From an endosymbiont of unidentified scaly snail isolate Monju (GTDB lineage: Bacteria; Pseudomonadota; Gammaproteobacteria; Chromatiales; Chromatiaceae), in NCBI RefSeq assembly GCF_000801295.1, contig NZ_AP012978.1:2108001-2172000 (forward strand): a stretch of DNA of 64,000 nucleotides, read 5' to 3'. Below the pieces are notes generated by a model, which searched no databases, was not told the DNA's origin, and saw nothing but the letters and a program-made list of their open reading frames with translations. This document shows, piece by piece, positions 36,866 through 48,919 of this stretch. Both the position numbers and the translations under genes were made by a program. Numbering within the stretch: position 1 is the first letter of the stretch; every line of letters starts with the position of its first letter.

Positions 36866-39558
36866 TCCGCCGCCTGCGCGCGTTCATCAGCCGCCTGTCC
36901 CTGGAGTGGCAGGTCGCTTTGCTGGTACTTCTCGTCGGCCTGATCATCGGCGGTCTGTTCGATCGTTATCAACAGGCCCGCCTGACGCAGGTGCTGAACG
37001 AACAGCTACGCTACCACCAGCACCAGACCCTGAAAACCGCCCAGGCCCTCGCCTACACTCACTTCCGGCTCATCCAACGGCTGCTGGATCAATTCGCCCG
37101 CCAGGCAACCGTGCAAAGACGGCTGCTGGCGGACCGCAAAAACAGCAAGGCCGCCGATTGGGCGCCACCATCCGACACATGGCGCGGCATCCTCTATCCC
37201 GATTGTTTTCGCCTCTACAACGCCAAGAAGACCATCGTGGACAAGCACATCATCGACCCCACGGAAGGCTGTCCGCCGCTGAAAGGTAACAATGCTCACC
37301 TGCTCGACGGTGTCTCCCAACTCCGGATCGAGGTGTTGGCAAACGGCCAGGCCTGGCTTCAGGCCTTCGCTCCCGTCTCCTCGCCAACCGGGCTGACCCA
37401 CGGTTGGCTGGAACTGGCCATCCACCTGGACACACCTTTCCTGCAGACCCTGTTTGGGAAGCTGCTGCCAGCGGATTCGGCATTGGCCATCGTGGATGGC
37501 GAGGGGACCGTCATCGCCGCCACGGACCCCCGCATCCCCCCCGGTCAGGAACCCGGCACACCGCTAGAGGGGTTCCAGGCGGGTGAGGCCGATTTTCTCG
37601 ACGAAGGAGACTGGGACAACCTGATCGGCATCAGTGTATGGGTTCGCCACGACATGCTGAACCAGCTCGAACAGGAAGTCCTGAGACTGGCCGCCACCCA
37701 ACGGCTCACCCTCTCGGCCGCATTTATCACGTTTCTCATCGTGATCGCCCACCTGCTGGCCCAGCGCCTGCAACACCTCCGCAACCTGATTCGCCGGTTC
37801 GCCGTCGGTTTCATCGACGAAGTACCGGAGCATGAGACACGGACCCACGACATCCTCCGCCAGACCGAGTCCGACATCCAACAGTTGTTCACTGCGGCCG
37901 AGGAGACCCAGGCGGCACAACAGATACAGAAACAGATCGAGGCCGCAAGGGAACAACTCGAGTTGATGGAACACATGGCCAACCACCTGGGAGTCGGACT
38001 GCTGGCGAATTCCGGCCGTCATGGAGGCGAACCACTGAACAACGTGATGCGCCGTTACCTGGAAGAACTCCCCCCAGGCACCGACACCGCCCTGCTCACT
38101 GCCGCCGGCAGCGACAACTGCAACGGCCAGGTCGTCGTTCACGATATCCACGGGCACAAGCGCATTTTCGAGGTCCTGTACATGGGCCCCGGCCCGATCG
38201 ATCAACGACAGATCTACCTGGTCCGTGACAGCACCCGTGAACACCGGCAACAGGAAGAACTCGAACACCTGGCGCTGCACGATGTACTGACAGGGCTACC
38301 CAACCGCAAGCTGCTGACCGACCGAATCGAGATGCTGAGCCGCAATGCCCGGCGCAACAAGCAGCCATTCTGCCTGTTGCTGTTCGACCTCAACGACTTC
38401 AAGGCCATCAACGACCACTTCGGCCATAGCACCGGTGACCGCGCGCTGATCGAGATCGCGCAACGATTCTCCTCCCTGCTGCGAGAGCAGGACAGCTTTG
38501 CCCGGTTGGGAGGAGACGAATTCGCCATTCTCTTGCCCGAGACCGACCTCGAAGGCGCCCGCAACCTGGCGCTCCGCCTGCTGGAGAACCAGCGGCAGCA
38601 CCCCCTGATCATCGGGGACACACCTTACGAGGTGGGACTGAGCATTGGCGGGGTCTGCTGTCCCGAACACGGCTTTGACATGGAACGACTCCTGTCACGC
38701 GCCGATATCGCCATGTACCATGCGAAACGCAAGAAGCTGGGATATGCCGCATTCTCCAGCGAGCTCGAGGAGGAAGATGCCAAGCGCCTCTACCTTCACA
38801 CGAGCTTACGTGACGCCATAATCCACGAGTGTCTCGATCTGGTGTATCAACCCCAATGGGACCCGATTAGCAAAACCGTCCATGGCTGGGAGGCACTGGC
38901 CCGCTGGGAGCACCCGCAGCACGGCCCTATTCCACCCGACATTTTCATTCCCCTGGCCGAAAAAACCGGACTCATCCACGACCTGACCCGCCTCATCCTG
39001 CGCCGCGCCCTGGCCGATTGCGCGCGTTGGCGCGCAGCCGGTGTCAGCGGTGGCGTGTCGATCAATTTTTCCACCCTGGACCTGCTTGACCCCGACCTGC
39101 CGGAAAAACTCGAGAGCCTGACCCTGGAGGCCGGGCTGGAGCCCCCACTGGTCACAATCGAGATCACCGAGACAGCACTCATGCAGGACCCGTTGAAAAG
39201 TGCCAATATTCTCGAAAGGCTGGATGCGAGAGGATTCTGGGTTGCCATCGACGACTTTGGTTCGGGCTATTCTTCCTTGGCCTACCTCCAGAACCTGCCG
39301 GTTCACGAACTCAAGATCGACCGCGCCTTCATCGATGCCGCGAGGGACAATGTCGCCAGCCGTCGGATCATCGAGAGCCTGTTGACGCTTGCCCGCTCCC
39401 TGCATCTCAACGTGGTCGCCGAAGGCGTGGAAGACAACGGCATCGCCCGCTGGCTGACCGAGCGCGGTTGCGACTACCTGCAAGGCTATGCCATCGGCCA
39501 TCCCATGCCCCTGGACGAACTGTTGCGTTGGCAACGGCCTGACCGCCTTGCCTCCTGA
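36862..39558 (+). CDS. Membrane GGDEF-EAL protein (active-looking in both domains), module 1
   Basis: An 898-aa inner-membrane c-di-GMP enzyme. TM1 is at about 17-37 and TM2 at about 282-300, and the periplasmic sensor between them has four or so conserved-looking segments. A coiled coil and a PAS-like part (about 390-455) lead to GGDEF at about 550-554 (ARLGGDEFAIL) with an I-site RxxD (REQD) five residues before it. The EAL domain is intact: WEALARWEHP, INFSTLDL, VTIEITETAL, AIDDFGSGYSSL, KIDRAF, AEGVED. Both synthesis and hydrolysis are possible. The GTG start overlaps the binding-protein stop (GTGA), resembling the NspS-MbaA pairing of Vibrio. Five bases separate it from convergent tex. 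Confidence 0.92.
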   Translation: MIRRLRAFISRLSLEWQVALLVLLVGLIIGGLFDRYQQARLTQVLNEQLRYHQHQTLKTAQALAYTHFRLIQRLLDQFARQATVQRRLLADRKNSKAADWAPPSDTWRGILYPDCFRLYNAKKTIVDKHIIDPTEGCPPLKGNNAHLLDGVSQLRIEVLANGQAWLQAFAPVSSPTGLTHGWLELAIHLDTPFLQTLFGKLLPADSALAIVDGEGTVIAATDPRIPPGQEPGTPLEGFQAGEADFLDEGDWDNLIGISVWVRHDMLNQLEQEVLRLAATQRLTLSAAFITFLIVIAHLLAQRLQHLRNLIRRFAVGFIDEVPEHETRTHDILRQTESDIQQLFTAAEETQAAQQIQKQIEAAREQLELMEHMANHLGVGLLANSGRHGGEPLNNVMRRYLEELPPGTDTALLTAAGSDNCNGQVVVHDIHGHKRIFEVLYMGPGPIDQRQIYLVRDSTREHRQQEELEHLALHDVLTGLPNRKLLTDRIEMLSRNARRNKQPFCLLLFDLNDFKAINDHFGHSTGDRALIEIAQRFSSLLREQDSFARLGGDEFAILLPETDLEGARNLALRLLENQRQHPLIIGDTPYEVGLSIGGVCCPEHGFDMERLLSRADIAMYHAKRKKLGYAAFSSELEEEDAKRLYLHTSLRDAIIHECLDLVYQPQWDPISKTVHGWEALARWEHPQHGPIPPDIFIPLAEKTGLIHDLTRLILRRALADCARWRAAGVSGGVSINFSTLDLLDPDLPEKLESLTLEAGLEPPLVTIEITETALMQDPLKSANILERLDARGFWVAIDDFGSGYSSLAYLQNLPVHELKIDRAFIDAARDNVASRRIIESLLTLARSLHLNVVAEGVEDNGIARWLTERGCDYLQGYAIGHPMPLDELLRWQRPDRLAS

Positions 39559-39563
39559 AAGGA

Positions 39564-41852
<2,289 letters not shown>

Positions 41853-42371
41853 GATAACCTCCTGGAAAAACGACGCGATAAGTCGGCAATCCCGACGCAG
41901 GCGGATAGTGCCCCAGTCGACGCGAAACGAAAAGCCCGCCCTGGATAAAGCAGCACTCGATCACTCTTCAGCTGTCCCCCACGCGGGGGCAAGAAAAATA
42001 AAGTTTCTGATCGGGCTCCCGCTTAAAGTTTCGCGCCTCCCGGTCGACGGGGATCTCGGGCGTCCCCTACCGACAGCGGAGCTCACCGCTTTTTCGATAC
42101 CAGGCGACTGGAGGGCGACATGTCTATAAAACAACAAGTTCATCCTTGCGCGCATCCAGGTCTCGGCCTCCGTAGCCTCGCCCATGGCCGCCAAGGACCC
42201 GGTGACGGACAAAACGACGTAATTGCCATCGATCATGTTGCCGATGACACTCACCAGGCCCCCGAATTGGCAAATGGAGCCGCCAACATGATGAGGAACG
42301 TCTCAATAAGACTGAAAACCGCCGCAGATGCCTTTATATCGCGGAATCATGAACACTTGATCCATACCACC
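41853..42371. other. 519-bp divergent region between tex and the second c-di-GMP module
   Basis: Holds the tex SD (AGGAGG, complement at 41858-41863), a small hairpin CCCCC-ACGC-GGGGG (41976-41989), and two TAAAGTTT boxes. From 42007 to 42371 nothing is clearly coding. The plus-strand extension of the binding-protein frame back to 42120 has poor protein character. A minus-strand frame (41961-42254, GTG start, containing VIGNMIDGNYVVLSVTGSLA) looks somewhat protein-like but has no recognised relative. Confidence 0.5.
41999..42050 (+). promoter_or_regulatory. Two sigma-28-like -35 boxes before the second c-di-GMP module
   Basis: Perfect TAAAGTTT at 41999-42006 and again at 42024-42031. With 11-base spacers the -10 boxes read CCCGCTTA (42018-42025, 5 of 8 to GCCGATAA) and GTCGACGG (42043-42050, 4 of 8). 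The -35 matches are exact, the -10 matches weak. The ATG lies over 300 bp downstream. Confidence 0.45.
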
Positions 42372-43226
42372 ATGCGCATTTCCTCTCTCCTGCGAGGTCT
42401 GTGGCGGGAAAGACACACGCCCAGAAGATTACGCCTTGCCTTCCTGCTGGGCCTCCTGCCATCCGTGTCCATCGGCGCGCAACCGCTTGCCATTCCCGGC
42501 ACAGGTGACGCCATCCAGATCCTGCAGGCATTGGCCACACGCTACAATGCCCTGCACCCGCAGGCACCGCCGATCCACATCCCGCCCAGCATCGGCTCAT
42601 CGGGTGGTATCCGCTTGGTCATCAAGGACAAGGCGATACTGGCGCGCACAGCGCGCCCCCTGAAACCCCGTGAACAGGCTGCGGGGCTGGTGGCCCTGCC
42701 CTGGGCGAGTTACCCAGTGGTGTTCTATACCCACCCGGCCAGCGGGTTGCACAACATCGGGCGCAAGCAGCTCGAAGCCATCTACCGTGGACAGATCACC
42801 CACTGGGACGCCCTGGGGGGAGGTAACGAACGCATCCGCCTGATCCACCGCGAGCACGGCGACAGCTGCCGCCGCATACTCGAACACGAGATGCCCACCC
42901 TGCTGGTCGAGAAGGACGCACCGCCCTCGCTGACCACGGTCACCACCCAGGCAACCATGGAAGCGGTGGCCTCCTACCCCGGCGCACTGGCCTATGGTCC
43001 CTATCCCGAGCTGCTCGATGGTCCCTTCCATATCCTGTCGCTGGACGGCATATCGCCCGACGACCCGGCCTACGCACTACACAACACCCTGTACCTGGTG
43101 AAGCGCAAGGGGGCATCGCTCGACGGCCTTGCGGGCTTCTATCGTTTCCTGCGTAGTGACGAGGCCCGACGCATCCTGCGCGAGAAGGGGCTACAGGCGA
43201 TTCCGCTTCCAGAAAAGGCCCCGTGA
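42372..43226 (+). CDS. PstS-like periplasmic binding protein, module 2
   Basis: A 284-aa protein with a signal segment (RRLRLAFLLGLLPSVSIGA). The PBP-like domain shows IPGTGDAIQILQALATRYNA, IGSSGGIRLVIKDKAILA with the GSSG anion loop typical of PstS, GRKQLEAIYRGQITHWDAL, and GALAYGPYPELLDG. Unlike module 1, it keeps the PstS ligand signature, so phosphate or a similar oxyanion is more likely. The ATG at 42372 gives a sensible signal peptide but has no good SD; 42294 is another choice. The stop overlaps the GTG of the next gene exactly as in module 1. Confidence 0.8.
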   Translation: MRISSLLRGLWRERHTPRRLRLAFLLGLLPSVSIGAQPLAIPGTGDAIQILQALATRYNALHPQAPPIHIPPSIGSSGGIRLVIKDKAILARTARPLKPREQAAGLVALPWASYPVVFYTHPASGLHNIGRKQLEAIYRGQITHWDALGGGNERIRLIHREHGDSCRRILEHEMPTLLVEKDAPPSLTTVTTQATMEAVASYPGALAYGPYPELLDGPFHILSLDGISPDDPAYALHNTLYLVKRKGASLDGLAGFYRFLRSDEARRILREKGLQAIPLPEKAP

Positions 43227-45646
43227 AGTCACTCAAGGGCAAGATAGCAGCCCTTTTGGCCACCGTATTCGTGGTACAGGTCGGCATGTCCTGGTGGCTG
43301 TACCAGGACTATACCCGTAACATCGAAACCCGGGGCGGACCGGCCATCCACCAGCAGGGGATGGCTCGTGCCAGGGATTTTCTCGCGCGATCGCTGAGCA
43401 GCCTGCAAATGGCCCAGTCCGAGGCCAACAGGGTCCTCATCCAGACTGCCGAGCTGTTTACCTACTCGGACAATATCCTGGTCCTGTTACGCAAAGGTCA
43501 CACCGAGCCGCTGCAGCACCTGGCCGAACGCATGATGGCCAACACCGAGCTGGACGCCATACTGGTTCGCGACGGTGACGGCGAACTGCTCGCCTCGGCC
43601 ACCAACCTGAACACACGCTGGCTGACTCGCATCGCCATGCGCGAGGCCCTGTTGCAGCGCCGCAGCAAGGAACACCATCCCAGGCCGTTCCTGGTACATT
43701 TCCCGGAAGGCAAGACACACTCGCCCCTCTGGGTTACCAGCTTCGAGGTCCGCGACCCTTTTGGCGATCTCGCGGGACAGATCCTGATTGCCCGTGACAG
43801 CCACCAGGACCGGCGCAACCTGGACCACAGCGCCAAGTTGCTGGGCGTCGAATGGGCGCGCTTTTTCGACGGCCAGCTGATCGATGGTTTCTTGAAGCAT
43901 CCGCCCGTTGCCGGCTTGCCGACTCCCTTGCCCGAATACGGTGGACTGAGCACCTGGGGGCCCCTGCTGGCCAGTTGCTCCCAGCCCTCACCCGACAGCC
44001 TGCAACTGTGCGCCATGATGCCGCGCACTCGGGAGCAGGCCTGGGAAAACGAGATCATCGCCCATTTCGACCAGGCTCGGCAGCTGCTGGTCATCTACCT
44101 GATCGGCGACGTTGCCTTCTTTCTTGTCGTGGTGACGATCGCCTACCTGATCTCCAGGTTCTACATCATTCGCCCCATCCGCCATAACACCGCGCTGTTA
44201 CACCGTCTCCTGGCCCACCACAAGCCGCAGACCCAGACTACCGACGAACTGGCTTTGCTCAACCAGGCGGTCATTCATACCCGGAACCTGACCAGGGAAC
44301 GTCAGGCCCTGGCCGCACACGCGGAGTTCGAGACCTATCACGACGACATCACCCGCTTGCCCAACCGCCGGGCGCTCAACGAGTTCATCGCCGACCTGGA
44401 AGATCACCCCGCCGTGCAACTGGGGGTGGTATTCCTGAGGATCCGCAATTTCGGCCGCGTCCACGACCAGTTCGGCTACCGGCACGCCGACCAGGCACTG
44501 GTCGAACTGGCCAACAGTCTGGTCGAGAACCTGGCCGACAACTGGTACGTCTTCTACCTGGGCCACGACCGCTTTCTGCTGGTGGCGATCGGCGAGGCCG
44601 ACCTGGGCCTGGCCACACACGAGCTGCTGGTGCACCTGAAACACGACCTGGGCCGAAGCCCGCACCGGGCCAGTGGCTTTCTCGACCTGATAGGCGCCCA
44701 TGTCAACAACCGCGACTTCGACACCGACTTGCCCACCCTGTTCCAGTACGCGGCAATTGCGCTCAACCAGAATTTCGACAGCCCAGACGAAGTGTTTGCC
44801 GTGAACACCGAACAGATCGCCACCTTCCACCGCCAGCTGCTGATGGAAAGCTACCTGGCCGAAGCGCTGAACGAAGACGAACTCACCCTCTACTACCAAC
44901 CGGTGTGCCGCAGCGGCGACGTGACACTGTGCTATTTCGAGGTACTGCTGCGCTGGAACAACCCGGTGCTCGGAGAAGTGCCTCCTTCCAGCTTCATATC
45001 CGTGGCCGAGGCCAACGGGCTGATAGGCGCGATCGGTCAATGGACCATTCGCCGCGCCTGCGCCCAGCTCGCCAGGTGGGACAAGCAGGAGCAGACATGC
45101 GGCGTCCACCTCTCGCTCAACATCTCACCGTTGCAGCTTGGCGACCCGGGACTGGCAGAGATGATCCTCGAGACCCTGTCCGCGGCCAGCATCGCACCAC
45201 AGCGCCTGATCCTCGAGATCAGCGAATCCGCGGCCCTCGTGCTCGACAACCACGCACTGGACAACCTCGATCAGCTGCGCGCTGCCGGTATCCGCCTGGC
45301 CATCGACGACTTCGGAGAAGGCTATTCTTCGCTGGGCCAGTTGATGCGCCTGCACGCAGACACCCTCAAGATCGACCGCCAGTTCGTGGATGCCATCGCC
45401 ACAGACGACACCGCGCAAACAGTGATCCGCGGTTTCATCGAGCTGGCACGCCATCTGCGGATGGACATCGTCGCCGAGGGCGTGGAAAACGCCCACCAGC
45501 TCGAACTGCTGCGCCAGGCCGGCTGCCCCGCGATCCAGGGCTACCTGGTGAGCCGCCCGGTACCGGCCGAGACCGCCATCCACTGGTACCGCCAGGCCGG
45601 CGGCAGCCCGCAGCAACGCCCCCGACAGCCCCGCGGTGACACTTGA
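43223..45646 (+). CDS. Membrane EAL phosphodiesterase with degenerate GGDEF, module 2
   Basis: An 807-aa inner-membrane protein. TM1 is at about 7-27 and TM2 at about 288-312, with a periplasmic double-Cache-like sensor between. The GGDEF domain is worn: YLGHDRFLLVA at about 445-455 stands where GGDEF should be, so no cyclase activity is expected. The EAL domain keeps its metal and substrate residues in variant form: YFEVLLRWNNP (E573), LNISPLQL, LILEISESAAL, IDDFGEGYSSL, KIDRQFV, AEGVENAHQ, IQGYLVSRP. It probably breaks down c-di-GMP. GTG start overlaps the binding-protein stop. Confidence 0.9.
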   Translation: MKSLKGKIAALLATVFVVQVGMSWWLYQDYTRNIETRGGPAIHQQGMARARDFLARSLSSLQMAQSEANRVLIQTAELFTYSDNILVLLRKGHTEPLQHLAERMMANTELDAILVRDGDGELLASATNLNTRWLTRIAMREALLQRRSKEHHPRPFLVHFPEGKTHSPLWVTSFEVRDPFGDLAGQILIARDSHQDRRNLDHSAKLLGVEWARFFDGQLIDGFLKHPPVAGLPTPLPEYGGLSTWGPLLASCSQPSPDSLQLCAMMPRTREQAWENEIIAHFDQARQLLVIYLIGDVAFFLVVVTIAYLISRFYIIRPIRHNTALLHRLLAHHKPQTQTTDELALLNQAVIHTRNLTRERQALAAHAEFETYHDDITRLPNRRALNEFIADLEDHPAVQLGVVFLRIRNFGRVHDQFGYRHADQALVELANSLVENLADNWYVFYLGHDRFLLVAIGEADLGLATHELLVHLKHDLGRSPHRASGFLDLIGAHVNNRDFDTDLPTLFQYAAIALNQNFDSPDEVFAVNTEQIATFHRQLLMESYLAEALNEDELTLYYQPVCRSGDVTLCYFEVLLRWNNPVLGEVPPSSFISVAEANGLIGAIGQWTIRRACAQLARWDKQEQTCGVHLSLNISPLQLGDPGLAEMILETLSAASIAPQRLILEISESAALVLDNHALDNLDQLRAAGIRLAIDDFGEGYSSLGQLMRLHADTLKIDRQFVDAIATDDTAQTVIRGFIELARHLRMDIVAEGVENAHQLELLRQAGCPAIQGYLVSRPVPAETAIHWYRQAGGSPQQRPRQPRGDT

Positions 45647-45706
45647 ATCCTCCCCCCATCCCCGGCACTCTCAGTGACCGCAAAGCAGGTCAAGCCGGAC
45701 ACGCCC

Positions 45707-46498
45707 ATGAGCAACATCCATCCCACAGCCATCGTCGGCGAAGCCGCCGACATCCATCCCTCTGCACACATCGGCCCCTTCTGCATCGTCGAGGACGGTG
45801 CGGTGATTGGCCCGGACTGCGTGCTCGACAGCCAGGTGCGCATCGGGGCCACGGTGCGCCTGGGGCGCGGCAATCGAGCCTGCCACGGCGCGGTACTGGG
45901 CGCCGAGCCGCAGGATCTGGGCTTCTCCCCCGACAAGGCTCGGCCGTTGGTGATCGGCGATCACAATCACTTCAAGGAACACGTCGTGATCAGCTGCGGG
46001 GTGAAGGACGAACGGGGCACACGCATCGGCAACCACAACTACTTCATGAACGGCGCCCACGTGGGCCACGACTGCCTGGTGGGCGATCACAACATCCTCG
46101 CCTCCAACGCCACCCTGGCCGGGCACGTCACCCTGCACGACCGCTGTTTTCTCTCGGGGCTGGTGGCGGTGCACCAGTTCTGCCGCATCGGCAGCCTCGT
46201 GATGATCGGCGGAGTGAGCGGGGTACGCCAGGACATCCCCCCGTTCAGCATGGCCAACGGCCAGTATGCGCGCTACGTGGGCCTCAATCGGGTCGGCCTG
46301 CGTCGCAACGGCTTCGACGCGGCGCAGCGCAGCGCCATCAAGCAGGCGCACCGGCTGCTGTTCCACTCGGGCCTGTCGCTGAAATCGGCCATCGAGACCC
46401 TGCGTGAACCGGCCGGCGAGAGCCCCGAGGTAGCCGAGATCCTGCGCTTTGTCGAGGGCAGCGAGCGCGGCCTGATCGGCACCCGCGAACGCACTTGA
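45707..46498 (+). CDS. LpxA-like UDP-GlcNAc acyltransferase (orphan)
   Basis: A left-handed beta-helix trimer of 263 aa made of hexapeptide repeats (IHPTAIVGEAADIHPSAHIG and on). NGAHVGHDCLVGDHNILAS contains the family catalytic histidine (H125 in E. coli LpxA), and HQFCRIGSLVMIGGVSGVRQ and DIPPF follow, with an LpxA-type C-terminal helical part. LpxA transfers the first hydroxyacyl chain in lipid A synthesis. Here it is apart from fabZ and lpxB, and the loop VVISCGVKDERGTRIG replaces the usual INRGT...GGGVT sequence. It may therefore be a second copy with a different sugar or acyl donor. The ATG at 45707 starts the repeat domain; a GTG at 45674 is possible. Confidence 0.85.
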   Translation: MSNIHPTAIVGEAADIHPSAHIGPFCIVEDGAVIGPDCVLDSQVRIGATVRLGRGNRACHGAVLGAEPQDLGFSPDKARPLVIGDHNHFKEHVVISCGVKDERGTRIGNHNYFMNGAHVGHDCLVGDHNILASNATLAGHVTLHDRCFLSGLVAVHQFCRIGSLVMIGGVSGVRQDIPPFSMANGQYARYVGLNRVGLRRNGFDAAQRSAIKQAHRLLFHSGLSLKSAIETLREPAGESPEVAEILRFVEGSERGLIGTRERT

Positions 46499-46540
46499 AG
46501 GTACAATTCCCGCCATCACCTTGTCTTTAAGGGAGTACCC

Positions 46541-47839
46541 ATGGACATCCTGATCATCGGCAGCGGCGGCCGCGAACACGCGCTGGCCTGGAAGGCTGCC
46601 CAATCCGCACTGGCAGACACCGTCTACGTGGCCCCCGGCAATGCCGGCACCGCGCTCGAGCCCGGCATGGAAAACATCGACATCGCCGCCGACGACATCG
46701 AGAGCCTCAAGCGTTTCGCGCTCGAGAAGGAAATCGGCCTGACCATCGTCGGCCCCGAGGCCCCGCTGGTGGCCGGCCTGGTCGATGCCTTCATCGCCGC
46801 CGGCCTGCCCTGCTTCGGTCCCGGCAAGCAGGCCGCGCAGCTCGAGGGCTCCAAGTCCTTTGCCAAGGACTTCATGGCCCGTCATGGCATCCCCACCGCA
46901 GAATACGCCGTGTTCAGCGAAGTCGACGCCGCACTGGCCTACCTGGACGAGAAAGGCACGCCCATCGTCGTCAAGGCCGACGGCCTGGCCGCCGGCAAGG
47001 GCGTGATCGTGGCCATGGATCGCGACACCGCAGAAAACGCGATCCGCGACATGCTCGCCGGCAACGCCTTCGGCGAGGCCGGACACCGCGTGGTGATCGA
47101 GGAATACCTCGAAGGCGAGGAAGCCAGCTTCATCGTCATGGCCGACGGCGAACACGTGCTGCCCATGGCCACCAGCCAGGACCACAAGCGTGTCGGCGAC
47201 GGCGACACCGGACCCAACACCGGCGGCATGGGCGCCTACTCGCCGGCGCCTGTGGTAACCCCCGAGGTCCACGAACGCATCATGAACGAGGTGATCCTGC
47301 CCACCATCGCCGGCATGAAACAGGACGGTCGCCCCTACGTGGGTTTCCTCTATGCGGGACTCATGATCACCCCCGAAGGCGCGCCCAAGGTCATCGAGTT
47401 CAACTGCCGTTTCGGCGACCCCGAGACCCAGCCGATCATGCTGCGCCTGCAGTCCGACCTGGTGGCGCACTGCCTGGCCGCGCTCGAGGGGCGGCTCGAC
47501 CAGGAGGAAGCCGCCTGGGATACACGCGCCGCTCTCGGGGTGGTACTCGCTGCCGGCGGCTATCCCGGCAATTACACCAAGGGCCTGCCGATCGGTGGCC
47601 TGCCCGAAACCGAGGCCGCCGACCGCAAGGTGTTCCATGCCGGTACTGCGCTCAATCCCGATGGCGTGGTGGTCACCAACGGCGGGCGCGTGCTCTGCGT
47701 GACCGCGCTGGGCGGGACCGTGCGTGAGGCCCAGCAGGCGGCCTACGCGCTGGCCTCGCAGATCCACTGGGACGGCATGTTCTACCGCAAGGACATCGGT
47801 TTCCGCGCCATCCACCGCGAAACGGCTGCACGGAACTGA
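46541..47839 (+). CDS. purD: Phosphoribosylamine-glycine ligase
   Basis: ATP-grasp enzyme of the second step in purine synthesis, 432 aa. It begins [18 protein letters not shown], has [14 protein letters not shown], the ATP lid [35 protein letters not shown], and [22 protein letters not shown] lies 5 bases before the ATG. It follows the lpxA-like gene by 42 bp and is separated from purH, unlike many relatives. Confidence 0.97.
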   Translation: MDILIIGSGGREHALAWKAAQSALADTVYVAPGNAGTALEPGMENIDIAADDIESLKRFALEKEIGLTIVGPEAPLVAGLVDAFIAAGLPCFGPGKQAAQLEGSKSFAKDFMARHGIPTAEYAVFSEVDAALAYLDEKGTPIVVKADGLAAGKGVIVAMDRDTAENAIRDMLAGNAFGEAGHRVVIEEYLEGEEASFIVMADGEHVLPMATSQDHKRVGDGDTGPNTGGMGAYSPAPVVTPEVHERIMNEVILPTIAGMKQDGRPYVGFLYAGLMITPEGAPKVIEFNCRFGDPETQPIMLRLQSDLVAHCLAALEGRLDQEEAAWDTRAALGVVLAAGGYPGNYTKGLPIGGLPETEAADRKVFHAGTALNPDGVVVTNGGRVLCVTALGGTVREAQQAAYALASQIHWDGMFYRKDIGFRAIHRETAARN

Positions 47840-47841
47840 GC

Positions 47842-48210
47842 ATGGCCGTCAGCAACTGCAACGCCGTCGGCGCCCGCCTGCTGCTGGCGCTGGCGCTGCT
47901 GTTCGCCACCTGGGCCCTGCTCAGTCCACACCCTCCGCAAGTCGGCCCGGTGTTCGACCAGGTGGACAAACTGTGGCACCTGCTGGCCTTCTTCGGACTC
48001 GCACTGCTCAGCAACATCGGCTGGCCACAGCGCGGCTTCGATGCCCGCAAGTATCTGCCACTGGCGCTGTACGGTGGGCTGACCGAGGGACTACAGCACT
48101 TCGTGCCCGGACGCGAACTGAGCAGCCTCGACCTGCTGGCCGATCTTGCCGGCATCGCCACCTACGGCCTGCTCGCCCTGCCCCTGTTGCGCCGCCTGGC
48201 CATCCGCTGA
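47842..48210 (+). CDS. VanZ-like small membrane protein
   Basis: A 122-aa protein with about four hydrophobic helices. [15 protein letters not shown] and [20 protein letters not shown] with [14 protein letters not shown] are the conserved VanZ-like blocks (Asp-Lys-xx-His and E-xx-Q-xx-xPGR). The prototype VanZ gives low teicoplanin resistance; function in most bacteria is unknown. It follows purD after 2 bp, so it is probably in the same transcript. Confidence 0.85.
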   Translation: MAVSNCNAVGARLLLALALLFATWALLSPHPPQVGPVFDQVDKLWHLLAFFGLALLSNIGWPQRGFDARKYLPLALYGGLTEGLQHFVPGRELSSLDLLADLAGIATYGLLALPLLRRLAIR

Positions 48211-48220
48211 GGAGCCCACC

Positions 48221-48853
<633 letters not shown>

Positions 48854-48854
48854 G

Positions 48855-48906
48855 ATTCGGCCCGGGGACGGGCCTCCCTCCTACCGGTGGGCATCCTCGC
48901 CGCGCA
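48855..48906. repeat. GGGA-hairpin repeat between msrA and hslO
   Basis: The perfect hairpin GGCCCG-GGGA-CGGGCC is at 48859-48874, starting 6 bases after the msrA stop, followed by CTCCCTCCTACCGGTGGGCA and a degraded CTCGCCGCGCA half. It lies between two convergent genes and may end both transcripts. Confidence 0.75.
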
Positions 48907-48919
48907 CCCCCCTCGATTC

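Noticed and set aside
42100-42330. c-di-GMP riboswitch before module 2
   Set aside because: The GC-rich stretch GGCCTCCGTAGCC looked suggestive, but the conserved GEMM-I core and tetraloop-receptor sequences could not be placed.
45671-47815. 714-codon minus-strand open frame
   Set aside because: Antisense to the lpxA-like gene and purD; no protein-family motif in it.
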